A stretch of 7,255 nt of DNA from Methylophilaceae bacterium UBA6140 (GTDB taxonomy: Bacteria > Pseudomonadota > Gammaproteobacteria > Burkholderiales > Methylophilaceae). This document shows positions 1 through 6,620 of this stretch, one piece after another. Where the stretch lies: NCBI GenBank assembly GCA_002423265.1, contig DIVE01000032.1, positions 4,365-11,619 of the forward strand, read 5' to 3'. Within the stretch, counting starts at the first letter, position 1. Each line of letters begins with the position of its first letter. Under the pieces are notes generated by a model. The model was not told the origin of the DNA. It made no database searches and saw only the letters and a list, made by a program, of their open reading frames with translations. The translations under genes were made by a program, and so were the position numbers.

Positions 1-353
1 TCAATCAAAGCCATTGCCAGCGCCGATTCATCCGGAATATCGCGCACCAGAACCGGCACCTCTTGCAGGCCGGCCAGCTGAGAAGCGCGCCAGCGGCGCT
101 CGCCCGCGATAATTTCGTAACGGTCTTCCGGCCCGTTTGCCAGAGGACGCACCAGAATCGGCTGCATGATGCCTTGCGCCTTGATCGACTCAGCGAGGCT
201 GGCGAGCGACTCCTGATCCATTTGCGTCCTCGGCTGATATTTACCGGGCTGCAGCTGGCCTACCCGCAGGATTTTCAACAAATCACCATCACTTGGGCCA
301 TCTCCGGCCAGCAACGAATCGAGGCCGCGCCCCAGTCCTTTCAACTTAACCAT
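1..353 (-). CDS. parB: Chromosome partitioning protein ParB, N-terminal part (runs off left edge)
   Basis: ParB is the CTP-dependent DNA clamp that loads at parS, spreads along the DNA and works with ParA to segregate replication origins. The 117 complete codons seen begin MVKLKGLGRGLDSLL. The basic LGRGL segment (residues 7-11) is the N-terminal type that contacts ParA and stimulates its ATPase. Box I (GIMQPILVRP, 61-70) and the CTP-binding GERRWRA motif (84-90) follow. The window ends just after ALI, at the start of the expected ENxxR box, so the helix-turn-helix and the C-terminal dimerisation domain lie outside. The ATG starts 8 bp after the parA stop. An AGGG ribosome-binding stretch overlaps that stop (TTAGGG), which suggests translational coupling to parA. 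Two parS sites in this same window support a chromosomal, origin-linked ParB. Identification is secure; only the C-terminus is missing. Confidence 0.96.
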   Translation of the reverse strand, partial: MVKLKGLGRGLDSLLAGDGPSDGDLLKILRVGQLQPGKYQPRTQMDQESLASLAESIKAQGIMQPILVRPLANGPEDRYEIIAGERRWRASQLAGLQEVPVLVRDIPDESALAMALI

Positions 354-361
354 GATTTTCC

Positions 362-1147
362 CTAACTTGCGTTTGCGGCGCTTTGCCTGCTTTGACGATT
401 GATGATTTCACCGGCCAAGGCCAGATAAGCCTGCGCGCCCTTGGACGAGCGGTCGTGAAACAGCACCGGCACACCGTAGCTCGGCGCTTCCGCCAGGCGG
501 ATATTACGCGGGATCACCGTGCGATAAACCTTGTCGCCGAAATGTTGCGCCAACTCACCGGAAACCTGTTGGGCAAGCATATTGCGATTATCGAACATGG
601 TGCGCAGCAGGCCTTCGATTTCAAGCTCCGGATTGAGATGCTGGCGTACCTTCTTGATCGTGTTGACCAGGTCGGATAAACCTTCCAGCGCAAAATATTC
701 GCACTGCATCGGGATCATCACGGCATGGGCGGCGGTCAGTGCATTGACCGTGATCAGACTCAGCGCCGGCGGGCAGTCAATCAGCACATAGTCGTAATCC
801 TCCTGCAGCTCCTTCAAGGCAAACTTGAGCCGCGTTTCGCGCGCGATTTCATTCACCAGCTCGACTTCCGCCCCGGCCAGATCGCGGTTGGCGGGTGCCA
901 CGTCAAACTGCCCCTTGACCGAAGGTTGAATGACTTCCTTCAATGTGCTTTTTCCGATCAACACGTGGTAAATGGTTTTTTTCATGGCCGATTTATCAAT
1001 GCCGCTGCCCGTTGTTGCATTGCCCTGCGCGTCAAGATCTATCAGCAGCACGCGGCGCTTGGTCGCCGCCAGGCTGGCCGCCAGATTGACACAGGTCGTA
1101 GTCTTGCCGACGCCGCCTTTTTGATTGCTGATTGCCAATATCTTCAT
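362..1147 (-). CDS. parA: Chromosome partitioning ATPase ParA (Soj type)
   Basis: ParA is a deviant Walker ATPase that binds DNA non-specifically as an ATP dimer. It is released by ParB, which drives segregation of ParB-parS complexes. The 261-residue protein is of the short chromosomal type, without the extra N-terminal helix-turn-helix of P1-type plasmid ParA. Visible motifs are the deviant Walker A KGGVGKTT (residues 10-17, with the signature Lys10), the A' motif LLIDLDAQGN (34-43, Asp39) and Walker B VLIDCPPALS (121-130, Asp124). The ATG lies 3 bp after the rsmG stop. An AAGGCGG ribosome-binding sequence sits inside the last rsmG codons, so the two genes are almost certainly co-transcribed. 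The order mnmG-rsmG-parA-parB is the common origin-proximal arrangement in proteobacteria. Nothing is missing or unusual in the protein. Confidence 0.97.
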   Translation of the reverse strand: MKILAISNQKGGVGKTTTCVNLAASLAATKRRVLLIDLDAQGNATTGSGIDKSAMKKTIYHVLIGKSTLKEVIQPSVKGQFDVAPANRDLAGAEVELVNEIARETRLKFALKELQEDYDYVLIDCPPALSLITVNALTAAHAVMIPMQCEYFALEGLSDLVNTIKKVRQHLNPELEIEGLLRTMFDNRNMLAQQVSGELAQHFGDKVYRTVIPRNIRLAEAPSYGVPVLFHDRSSKGAQAYLALAGEIINRQSRQSAANAS

Positions 1148-1150
1148 GGA

Positions 1151-1828
1151 TTAAGCCGCCTTGCTACGAGTATTCTCGTGGTGAGTATCTTGTGGATTGA
1201 ATGGCAGGAAAATCAGGTGGCGTTGCGCATCCAGCCCGGCAACCGTCAAAGGCACAATGCGCTCGGGCTTGATATTGATCTGCGCCAGCTCGTCGTAAGG
1301 GTGCACACCCTTCATTGCCAGCCATTGCCCCTGTGGTTTGCACAGGTGCCTGGTCAAGCCGGTAAATTGATTGAGGTCGGAAAAGGCGCGCGAAATGATG
1401 ACGTCATAAAGCGCCTCCGGCTTGAACTGCTCCACACGGTCACAAACCACCTCAAGATTGGCGATAGCCAGCTCCGCCTTGGCCTGACGCATGAAACTGG
1501 CTTTTTTGTGGCTGGAGTCGAGCACCGTCACTTTCAACTCAGGAAGACACAAGGCAAGCGGGATTCCCGGCAATCCGGCGCCGCTACCGACATCCAGCAA
1601 GCGCTCGGCTTTGATATGTGGCAACACGGCAAGGCTGTCCAGCAGATGCAGTGTCACCATGTCCTCCGGGGCACGTACGGCCGTCAGATTGTGTACCTTG
1701 TTCCATTTGTGCACCAAGGCCAGATAATGCAGCAATTTTTCGCGGATTTCGGGCGCGATCTCAAGCGCCATGGCTTCCAGCCCCTGCTGCAACCTGGTTT
1801 GCAAAGCTTGCTGATTGAATTCGCTCAT
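1151..1828 (-). CDS. rsmG: 16S rRNA (guanine-527-N7)-methyltransferase RsmG
   Basis: RsmG (formerly GidB) uses S-adenosylmethionine to methylate N7 of G527 in the 530 loop of 16S rRNA. In many bacteria its loss gives low-level streptomycin resistance. The 225-residue protein shows the family's N-terminal WNKVHNLTA (42-50) and HLLDSL (61-66) motifs. The SAM-binding loop [12 protein letters not shown] is at 79-90, the acidic end of the next strand at VLDSS (102-106), and the conserved SRAF (146-149) carries the Arg implicated in substrate or cofactor binding. Its start overlaps the mnmG stop by four bases (ATGA), and parA begins 3 bp after its own stop, so it is the middle gene of a compact operon. 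The last ~15 residues are hydrophilic and not conserved in character; they also carry the parA ribosome-binding site. Confidence 0.96.
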   Translation of the reverse strand: MSEFNQQALQTRLQQGLEAMALEIAPEIREKLLHYLALVHKWNKVHNLTAVRAPEDMVTLHLLDSLAVLPHIKAERLLDVGSGAGLPGIPLALCLPELKVTVLDSSHKKASFMRQAKAELAIANLEVVCDRVEQFKPEALYDVIISRAFSDLNQFTGLTRHLCKPQGQWLAMKGVHPYDELAQINIKPERIVPLTVAGLDAQRHLIFLPFNPQDTHHENTRSKAA

Positions 1829-3747
1829 GCCACTTTTTCCGATGCGCTGCTGTCTTTATTGCGCCCCTTGCGCTTCAGATAAACCAGCAGCAGTGAAATC
1901 GTTACCGGCGTGATGCCGCTGATGCGGCCGGCCTGACCGATATTTTCAGGTTTGTGCGCATTCAGTTTCTGCCTGGCTTCGATGGAAATGCCCTGCACAT
2001 CGCCGTAATCCATATCCGGCGGCAACTTGATATTTTCGCTACCGCGCTGCCGCTCAATCTCTTCTGCCTGACGGTCGATATAGCCTTGATATTTTGCTGC
2101 GATTTCGACTTGCTGGCGTACCTGATCGTCCAAGACAGCTACTGCACCCTCAAGCCCACCCGGCAACGGCAATGTAAGCAAGGCGTCGTAGCTGATATCG
2201 GGACGGCGCAACAGCTCGAAAAGCGAATATTCACGCTCTATGGGCTTGCCGATCACGCGTAGCGCATCTTCAGCAGGCAAACTGGCGGGCTGCACAAACG
2301 TGCGCTTGAGCCTTTCCTGCTCACGGGCGATGGCATCCTGCTTGCGTGAAAACGCCTCCCAACGGACATCGTCCACCAGACCTATCCTGCGTCCGGCTTC
2401 TGTCAGCCGCATATCCGCGTTGTCTTCACGTAGCAACAAGCGGTATTCCGCACGACTGGTAAACATGCGATAGGGTTCGGTCACACCGGTCGTAACCAAA
2501 TCGTCAACCAGTACACCGAGGTAAGCCTGGTCACGCGATGGGCTCCAACCGTCTTCATCTGCAGCATAGAGCGCGGCATTGGCGCCCGCGAGCAAACCCT
2601 GCGCCGCAGCCTCTTCATAACCGGTGGTGCCGTTGATCTGGCCGGCAAAAAACAGTCCCTCTACCGCCTTGGTTTCCAACGTGCTCTTGAGCGCGCGCGG
2701 ATCATAGTAATCGTATTCGATGGCGTAGCCGGGCCGGAGAATATGTGCATTCTCCAGCCCCCGTATCGAACGTACCAGCTGGTATTGAATATCAAACGGC
2801 AGGCTGGTCGAAATGCCGTTGGGATAAATTTCATTCGTGGTCAGCCCCTCGGGCTCCAGAAATATTTGATGGGACTCCTTGTCCGCAAAACGGTGGATCT
2901 TGTCTTCGACTGAGGGGCAGTAACGCGGACCTACGCCTTCTATGACACCTGTATACATCGGTGAACGATCAAGCCCGCTACGGATGATTTCGTGTGTTCG
3001 CGCATTGGTCTGGGTAATCCAGCAGGAGACCTGGGCAGGATGCTGATCAACGCTGCCGAGGAAAGAAAATACCGGTACCGGCGTATCACCGGGCTGCTCC
3101 TGCATGACGGAATAATCGATGGTGCGCCCGTCGATACGCGGCGGCGTGCCGGTTTTCAACCTGCCAGCGGGCAGGCCGATCTCGCGCAACCTTGCAGCGA
3201 GCGAGAGGGAAGGAGGGTCGCCGGCTCGGCCGGCCTGATAGTTTTTCAGACCGACGTGTATCAGCCCGCCAAGAAAAGTGCCGGCGGTCAGCACCACCGC
3301 CTTGGACCTGAACTGCAAGCCAAGCTGCGTCACCACACCGCTGACGCGTTCACCCTCAAGCAATATATCATCCACCGCTTGCTGGAAAAGCCAGAGATTA
3401 GGCTGATTTTCCAGCTTGCGCCGTATGGCAGCCTTGTAAAGAATGCGATCGGCTTGCGCGCGCGTGGCACGTACGGCAGGGCCCTTGCTGGCGTTGAGTA
3501 TGCGAAACTGTATACCACCCTCATCAATAGCCGCAGCCATAACACCGCCCAGCGCATCCACCTCTTTTACCAGATGGCCTTTGCCGATACCGCCTATCGA
3601 AGGATTGCAGGACATCTGCCCCAATGTTTCAATATTATGAGTAAGCAACAGCGTTTTACGGCCCATGCGCGAGCTGGCCAGCGCAGCCTCGGTTCCTGCG
3701 TGACCGCCACCGACCACAATGACATCAAATTGATCTGGAAATTGCAT
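1825..3747 (-). CDS. mnmG: tRNA uridine-34 5-carboxymethylaminomethyl modification enzyme MnmG
   Basis: MnmG (GidA) is the FAD- and NADH-dependent partner of MnmE. The complex installs the (carboxymethyl)aminomethyl group on C5 of wobble uridine 34 in several tRNAs, using methylene-tetrahydrofolate as carbon donor. The 640-residue protein is close to the ~630 usual for the family. Visible are the N-terminal FAD dinucleotide loop VGGGHAG (12-18), the [12 protein letters not shown] block (47-58) with a conserved Cys, AGTFLGG (155-161), and the second conserved Cys in RYCPSVEDK (Cys277). The C-terminal tRNA/MnmE-binding region ends in [22 protein letters not shown]. The start [15 protein letters not shown] is the usual one for such proteins, but no clear ribosome-binding site precedes it; the nearest purine-rich stretch (GGACAGG) is about 19 bases away. 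It is the first gene of the mnmG-rsmG-parA-parB block and divergent from the cytochrome module. Confidence 0.97.
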   Translation of the reverse strand: MQFPDQFDVIVVGGGHAGTEAALASSRMGRKTLLLTHNIETLGQMSCNPSIGGIGKGHLVKEVDALGGVMAAAIDEGGIQFRILNASKGPAVRATRAQADRILYKAAIRRKLENQPNLWLFQQAVDDILLEGERVSGVVTQLGLQFRSKAVVLTAGTFLGGLIHVGLKNYQAGRAGDPPSLSLAARLREIGLPAGRLKTGTPPRIDGRTIDYSVMQEQPGDTPVPVFSFLGSVDQHPAQVSCWITQTNARTHEIIRSGLDRSPMYTGVIEGVGPRYCPSVEDKIHRFADKESHQIFLEPEGLTTNEIYPNGISTSLPFDIQYQLVRSIRGLENAHILRPGYAIEYDYYDPRALKSTLETKAVEGLFFAGQINGTTGYEEAAAQGLLAGANAALYAADEDGWSPSRDQAYLGVLVDDLVTTGVTEPYRMFTSRAEYRLLLREDNADMRLTEAGRRIGLVDDVRWEAFSRKQDAIAREQERLKRTFVQPASLPAEDALRVIGKPIEREYSLFELLRRPDISYDALLTLPLPGGLEGAVAVLDDQVRQQVEIAAKYQGYIDRQAEEIERQRGSENIKLPPDMDYGDVQGISIEARQKLNAHKPENIGQAGRISGITPVTISLLLVYLKRKGRNKDSSASEKVA

Positions 3748-3788
3748 TTTCGATTAAATGTGACAACCTGTCCGAAATGTTGAAACGC

Positions 3789-3815
3789 CTTATATTACAA
3801 GGCATCGGGCTTCAA
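3789..3815 (-). promoter_or_regulatory. Candidate promoter for mnmG-rsmG-parA-parB
   Basis: On the minus strand TTGAAG (3815-3810) is followed after 15 bases by TATAAG (3794-3789). The latter ends about 40 bases before the mnmG start. The spacing is shorter than ideal; TTTTGA, shifted two bases upstream, would give 17. The -10 lies inside a small inverted repeat, GCCTT-7-AAGGC (3788-3804), which could be an operator or only chance. The fit is modest and position is the main argument. Confidence 0.3.
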
Positions 3816-3902
3816 AACGCACACTGCCCCTGTACCGACATTTGCATTGAGCAAGTAGTGCATCTTACTGCAAACCCTGTTTCGCGTCATGCCTCAGAAT
3901 CG

Positions 3903-3918
3903 TGTTTCACGTGAAACA
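3903..3918. other. parS centromere site 1 (perfect 16-bp consensus)
   Basis: TGTTTCACGTGAAACA is a perfect palindrome identical to the well-known chromosomal parS consensus first described in Bacillus subtilis and conserved across most bacteria with ParAB. It is the loading site where ParB dimers bind and, with CTP, close into sliding clamps. It lies about 155 bp upstream of mnmG and 190 bp upstream of the c-type cytochrome gene, in non-coding DNA, on the same segment as parA and parB. The match is exact, so the call needs little inference. Confidence 0.96.
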
Positions 3919-3946
3919 TTTTCGAAAAAGCACTACAAAGCACCAC
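3919..3946. repeat. Palindrome and tandem 10-bp repeat abutting parS site 1
   Basis: Directly after parS comes the 10-bp palindrome TTTTCGAAAA (3919-3928). Overlapping its end are two tandem 10-bp units, AAAGCACTAC (3927-3936) and AAAGCACCAC (3937-3946), differing at one base. A 10-bp period puts both units on the same face of the helix, as direct-repeat protein sites often are. No protein can be assigned from the sequence, and repeats this short may be chance. Confidence 0.45.
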
Positions 3947-4027
3947 ATTGTTACCAAACTCCGCTTTATAATTACGATTGCTACACAATTTATTAACATG
4001 GCTGGTTCATAATTCACTTTAAGTCAC

Positions 4028-4055
4028 AAGACACCTTGCCAGCTGTAAATATAAT
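4028..4055 (+). promoter_or_regulatory. Candidate sigma-70 promoter of the cytochrome module
   Basis: A perfect TATAAT (4050-4055) is preceded by AAGACA (4028-4033, four of six bases of the -35 consensus) with a 16-base spacer. It would start transcription about 45 bases before the cytochrome ATG. A good ribosome-binding sequence AAGGGAG (4092-4098) follows, 10 bases before the ATG. I see no FNR-type TTGAT-4-ATCAA or CRP-type site nearby, so oxygen control is not evident from sequence. Confidence 0.45.
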
Positions 4056-4108
4056 AAAGAACGGGCAGCACGGATTTTTATCTTCAACCAAAAGGGAGCA
4101 GCATCACC

Positions 4109-4531
4109 ATGAAAAAAACCAGCTTCGTCATTAGTTTATTCCTCGCATTTGCCAGCTTTTCTGCGCATGCAGACGTCGTCAGCGCTCAAAAACTTGCGGA
4201 CAAGTACGCAACTTTCGCCAAACACGCCAACCCAAGCTCCACAGGTCTTTCGGCCAGCGATGGCAAGGCATTCTACAATCGCGAGATCACCGTCAAGGGC
4301 CAGCAGGTAGCCTGCGCTTCATGTCACACCGCGAATCCGGCCAATGCCGGCAAGCACATCGTTACCGACAAACCGATTCGCCCTCTGGCGCCGTCGGCCA
4401 ATCCAAAGCGTTTTGCCGATATCGACAAGGTTGAAAAAGAGTTCACCGACCACTGCAACGACGTGATTGGCCGTGATTGCTCCGCGCAGGAAAAAGGCAA
4501 CTTCATCACCTACCTGCTGAGCATTAAATAA
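4109..4531 (+). CDS. Exported monohaem c-type cytochrome, SHP/cytochrome c''-like (DUF1924 family)
   Basis: The 140-residue precursor starts with a classical signal peptide (MKKTSFV..., hydrophobic 6-18, probable cleavage after AHA21), leaving a ~119-residue periplasmic protein. One haem site, CASCH, is at 69-73 with His73 the proximal ligand. The remainder (PLAPSANPKRF at 92-102; EFTDHCNDVIGRDC at 111-124) matches, from memory, the sphaeroides haem protein SHP and cytochrome c'' of Methylophilus methylotrophus. In SHP the residue before the first Cys of the disulfide is Asn, the sixth haem ligand; here it is His115, followed by Cys116 and Cys124. Cytochrome c'' has the same His-Cys...Cys pattern (His95, Cys96, Cys104) and bis-His haem that loses one His on reduction. 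The likely role is periplasmic electron transfer, with electrons from the b561 gene 12 bp downstream. O2 or NO binding to the reduced haem is possible. The true substrate is unknown. Confidence 0.88.
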   Translation: MKKTSFVISLFLAFASFSAHADVVSAQKLADKYATFAKHANPSSTGLSASDGKAFYNREITVKGQQVACASCHTANPANAGKHIVTDKPIRPLAPSANPKRFADIDKVEKEFTDHCNDVIGRDCSAQEKGNFITYLLSIK

Positions 4532-4543
4532 GCCTGAAAAAAG

Positions 4544-5167
4544 ATGACCAAAGAACAGCCCGATCTTGAGAAGCGCTTTCAGGATGAGGAAGATTCTTCA
4601 CAGCAGTATGTTTGGGATTTGTTTGTAAGAGTTTTCCACTGGTCTTTGGTTGTCGCTTTTTCAGTTGCTTTCTACTACCGCGAATCGGAGTGGGACCGGC
4701 TGATTCATGTTTATGCCGGTTATGTCGTCGCAGCGCTTCTGCTATCCCGCATCGTCTGGGGGTTTATGAAAACCGGCTACGCCAGTTTTCGCGCCTTCCC
4801 GCTCAATCCCTTACACGCAGTCCGCTATGTCTGGCGTCTGTTTCAAGGCCGCAGCAAACGCTTCATAGGACACAACCCGGCAGGTTCTGTCGTTATTTAC
4901 AGCATGCTGTTCTTCGGCTTGACCACCGTCATTTCAGGCTTTCTGCTTTATAACGATGGATGGCTGATTGATGACCCCGGCTATTTCAAGGAACTGCATT
5001 ACTATGTGTCATGGGGATGGTTATTCCTGGTGGTCATCCACATATTCGGCGTTGTCACTGAAAGCATCGTGCACCAGGACAACTTGATCAAGGCAATGAT
5101 TACAGGATGCAAGCGGCGTTCCAGAAAAACCGAGAAAAGCTTCAACCAGAAAAACCCGGTTACCTGA
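4544..5167 (+). CDS. Membrane cytochrome b561 family protein
   Basis: This 207-residue protein belongs to the prokaryotic b561 / Ni-hydrogenase b-subunit superfamily. These are di-haem b membrane proteins that move electrons between the quinone pool and a periplasmic cytochrome. Four hydrophobic helices are visible at roughly 30-46, 52-74, 116-136 and 155-175. Candidate haem ligands are His32 (RVFHW), His55 (IHVYAG), His152 (ELHYY) and His166 (VIHIFG). The family-typical GHNPAG loop (109-114) and the C-terminal LIKAMITG (181-188) are present, followed by a basic tail. A charged 20-residue N-terminal arm precedes the first helix. The gene starts 12 bp after the cytochrome c stop with only a weak GAAAAAAG ahead of the ATG, so translation is probably coupled; the next in-frame Met is residue 75, inside the second helix, so the start is forced. 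It is likely the electron donor to the upstream cytochrome. Confidence 0.93.
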   Translation: MTKEQPDLEKRFQDEEDSSQQYVWDLFVRVFHWSLVVAFSVAFYYRESEWDRLIHVYAGYVVAALLLSRIVWGFMKTGYASFRAFPLNPLHAVRYVWRLFQGRSKRFIGHNPAGSVVIYSMLFFGLTTVISGFLLYNDGWLIDDPGYFKELHYYVSWGWLFLVVIHIFGVVTESIVHQDNLIKAMITGCKRRSRKTEKSFNQKNPVT

Positions 5168-5177
5168 ACATCTTCAA

Positions 5178-5195
5178 AGGTTTCACGTGAAACCT
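5178..5195. other. parS centromere site 2 (18-bp palindrome, intact 14-bp core)
   Basis: AGGTTTCACGTGAAACCT is a perfect 18-bp palindrome containing the invariant parS core GTTTCACGTGAAAC (5180-5193). It differs from the 16-bp consensus only at the two symmetric outermost bases (G/C instead of T/A). It sits in the 36-bp gap between the converging ends of the b561 gene and mnmE, 1276 bp centre to centre from the first site. The palindrome could also form a hairpin in RNA, but no U-tract follows on either strand, so parS is the better reading than a terminator. Confidence 0.92.
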
Positions 5196-5203
5196 CTACG
5201 CTT

Positions 5204-6550
5204 CTACTTTCCGATACAGAATTTGGAAAAAATCTCGCCCAGCAAGTCATCCGGCGTAAATTCACCGGTAATCTCGCTCAAGGATTCCTGCGCCAGACGC
5301 AGCTCCTCCGCTACCAATTCAGCCTGACCGAGTATGTCCATCGCCTGCTGAAGATGCTCTGCAACCTTGGCAAGCGCTTCCAGATGGCGGCTACGCGCCA
5401 TGAAAACCCCTTCACCGGAAGCCTGCCAGCCTGCCATATGCAAAAGATGCTGCCTCAGCAAGTCGACGCCCTGGCCATGTTTGGCCGAAAGGTAAATATG
5501 CGTTTCATCGTCAATGATCGCGATTTTTGGCTGTTCCGAGCTCAAATCTATTTTGTTGTGCACCCTGATTTTTGGCAAATCCTTCGGCAATCGCTCCAGA
5601 ATCGATTTTTCCGCAGGGCCTATACCATGAGCTGCGTCGACCAACAATAATGCGACATTGGCGCTTTCCAGAGCCCGCCATGTTCTGGCGATGCCCTGTT
5701 TTTCCACTTCATCAGTTGTTTCCCGCAATCCTGCAGTGTCGATAATGTGCAAGGGAACGCCCTCGATCTGAATTGCGCTTCTTAAAACATCACGCGTGGT
5801 ACCGGCGATTTCCGTCACTATCGCCACATCTTCGCCAGCCAGCTGATTCATCAGACTGGACTTGCCCACGTTGGGCTGACCGATCAACACCACCTGTATC
5901 CCTTCACGCAGCAAATTACCTTGTCTCGCGCTATTGAACACCGCATCGAGTTGCTGGCGGATCGCATCGAGCTTTTCACCAACGCGCCCCTGCGTAATGA
6001 AATCGATCTCCTCTTCCGGAAAATCGAGACAAGCCTCGACATACATGCGCAGCTCTACCATCCTGCCGAGCAATGCCTGAATCCGGCTCGAGAATTCACC
6101 GGTCAACGAACGCACAGCACTTCTGGCAGCCGCTTCGGTAGATGCATTGATGACATCGACCACCGCTTCAGCCTGAGCCAGGTCGAGTTTGTCGTTGAGA
6201 TAAGCACGCTTTGTGAATTCGCCCGGCAAGGCTTGTCTGGCCCCCAGTTGCAGGCATCGGGCCAGTAACAATTTCATGAGCGCTGGTCCGCCATGGGCCT
6301 GCAGTTCAAGAACGTCTTCGCCGGTATAGGAGTGGGGCGCGGCATAGTAGATGGCAATGCCGCGATCGATCAGTGTATCGTCCGCCTCCTTGAAATCGAG
6401 ATAGGCAGCGTGACGCGGGGCAGGGCAGTGGCCAAGCACGCCATTGGCGATCACTTTGGCCTTGTCACCGGAAACCCGCACCACACCAATACCGCCTGAA
6501 CCCGGCGCGGTTGCGATTGCAGCGATGGTTTCAGATGCTTCAGCTTTCAT
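5204..6550 (-). CDS. mnmE: tRNA modification GTPase MnmE
   Basis: MnmE (TrmE) is the GTPase that, together with MnmG, modifies C5 of wobble uridine 34. GTP hydrolysis is driven by potassium-dependent dimerisation of its G domain. The product is 448 residues (about 454 in E. coli). It has an N-terminal folate-binding domain ([21 protein letters not shown], 8-28), a helical domain, and an inserted G domain with G1 GQPNVGKSS (224-232), GTTRD (249-253), G3 DTAGLRET (270-277) and G4 NKID (330-333). The diagnostic C-terminal CIGK (445-448) has the catalytically important Cys445. I take the ATG at 6550, with a GGGGGGA stretch just before it; an in-frame TTG at 6562 would add four residues but destroys that site. 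It is co-oriented with yidC upstream and ends against the convergent b561 gene with parS site 2 between. Confidence 0.96.
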   Translation of the reverse strand: MKAEASETIAAIATAPGSGGIGVVRVSGDKAKVIANGVLGHCPAPRHAAYLDFKEADDTLIDRGIAIYYAAPHSYTGEDVLELQAHGGPALMKLLLARCLQLGARQALPGEFTKRAYLNDKLDLAQAEAVVDVINASTEAAARSAVRSLTGEFSSRIQALLGRMVELRMYVEACLDFPEEEIDFITQGRVGEKLDAIRQQLDAVFNSARQGNLLREGIQVVLIGQPNVGKSSLMNQLAGEDVAIVTEIAGTTRDVLRSAIQIEGVPLHIIDTAGLRETTDEVEKQGIARTWRALESANVALLLVDAAHGIGPAEKSILERLPKDLPKIRVHNKIDLSSEQPKIAIIDDETHIYLSAKHGQGVDLLRQHLLHMAGWQASGEGVFMARSRHLEALAKVAEHLQQAMDILGQAELVAEELRLAQESLSEITGEFTPDDLLGEIFSKFCIGK

Positions 6551-6571
6551 GCGTCCCCCCAAGGAGAAATA

Positions 6572-6591
6572 CGCCGGCTGTTACACCGGCG
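6572..6591 (-). terminator. GC-rich hairpin in the yidC-mnmE gap (attenuator or weak terminator candidate)
   Basis: The 63-bp gap between yidC and mnmE contains a perfect 6-bp stem CGCCGG/CCGGCG with an 8-base loop. On the transcribed (minus) strand it is followed by TATTT, a poor U-tract. It could be a leaky terminator, an RNA processing site or a stabiliser of the yidC 3' end. It lies about 20 bases ahead of the mnmE start, so it could also affect ribosome access. Evidence is structural only. Confidence 0.35.
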
Positions 6592-6592
6592 C

Positions 6593-6620
6593 TGTTCGAT
6601 CAACGCTATTCGATCAACGC
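6593..6620. repeat. Tandem 14-bp direct repeat across the yidC stop codon
   Basis: TGTTCGATCAACGC (6593-6606) is followed immediately by TATTCGATCAACGC (6607-6620): two 14-bp units with one mismatch. The unit nearer the gene supplies the last codons and TGA stop of yidC; the other lies just beyond it. This looks like a small recent duplication by replication slippage. It does not alter the protein because the first stop is kept. Confidence 0.8.

Larger units (their letters stand above)
3748..4108. other. 361-bp divergent intergenic region between mnmG and the c-type cytochrome gene
   Basis: No convincing gene lies here. The region separates the divergent starts of mnmG and the cytochrome gene and is more AT-rich than the genes around it. 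It holds a perfect parS, a small palindrome and a tandem 10-bp repeat beside it, and promoter-like sequences in both directions. A loose inverted repeat TTTGCA/TGCAAA brackets 3841-3874, and an additional TATAAT occurs at 3967-3972 without a recognisable -35 partner. I looked for DnaA boxes (TTATCCACA type) and for tRNA-like folds and saw none, so I do not call this oriC. Confidence 0.8.

Noticed and set aside
725..1882. A 385-codon plus-strand open frame across parA, rsmG and the end of mnmG
   Set aside because: It is antisense to three proteins with clear family motifs, has no recognisable domain and no start signals; a shadow of their codon bias.
2992..3783. A 263-codon plus-strand open frame opposite mnmG
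   Set aside because: It lies antisense to the conserved FAD-binding region of mnmG; its sequence is low in recognisable structure and it crosses the mnmG start.
3748..4108. Possible replication origin in the largest intergenic gap
   Set aside because: AT-rich and next to parS, but no DnaA boxes were seen; the origin probably lies elsewhere nearby.
5178..5195. Bidirectional terminator for the b561 gene and mnmE
   Set aside because: The stem exists, but no U-tract follows on either strand, and the core is an exact parS.
6561..6566. AAGGAG on the plus strand, a strong ribosome-binding match
   Set aside because: No plausible plus-strand gene follows; the sequence is the complement of the mnmE leader.
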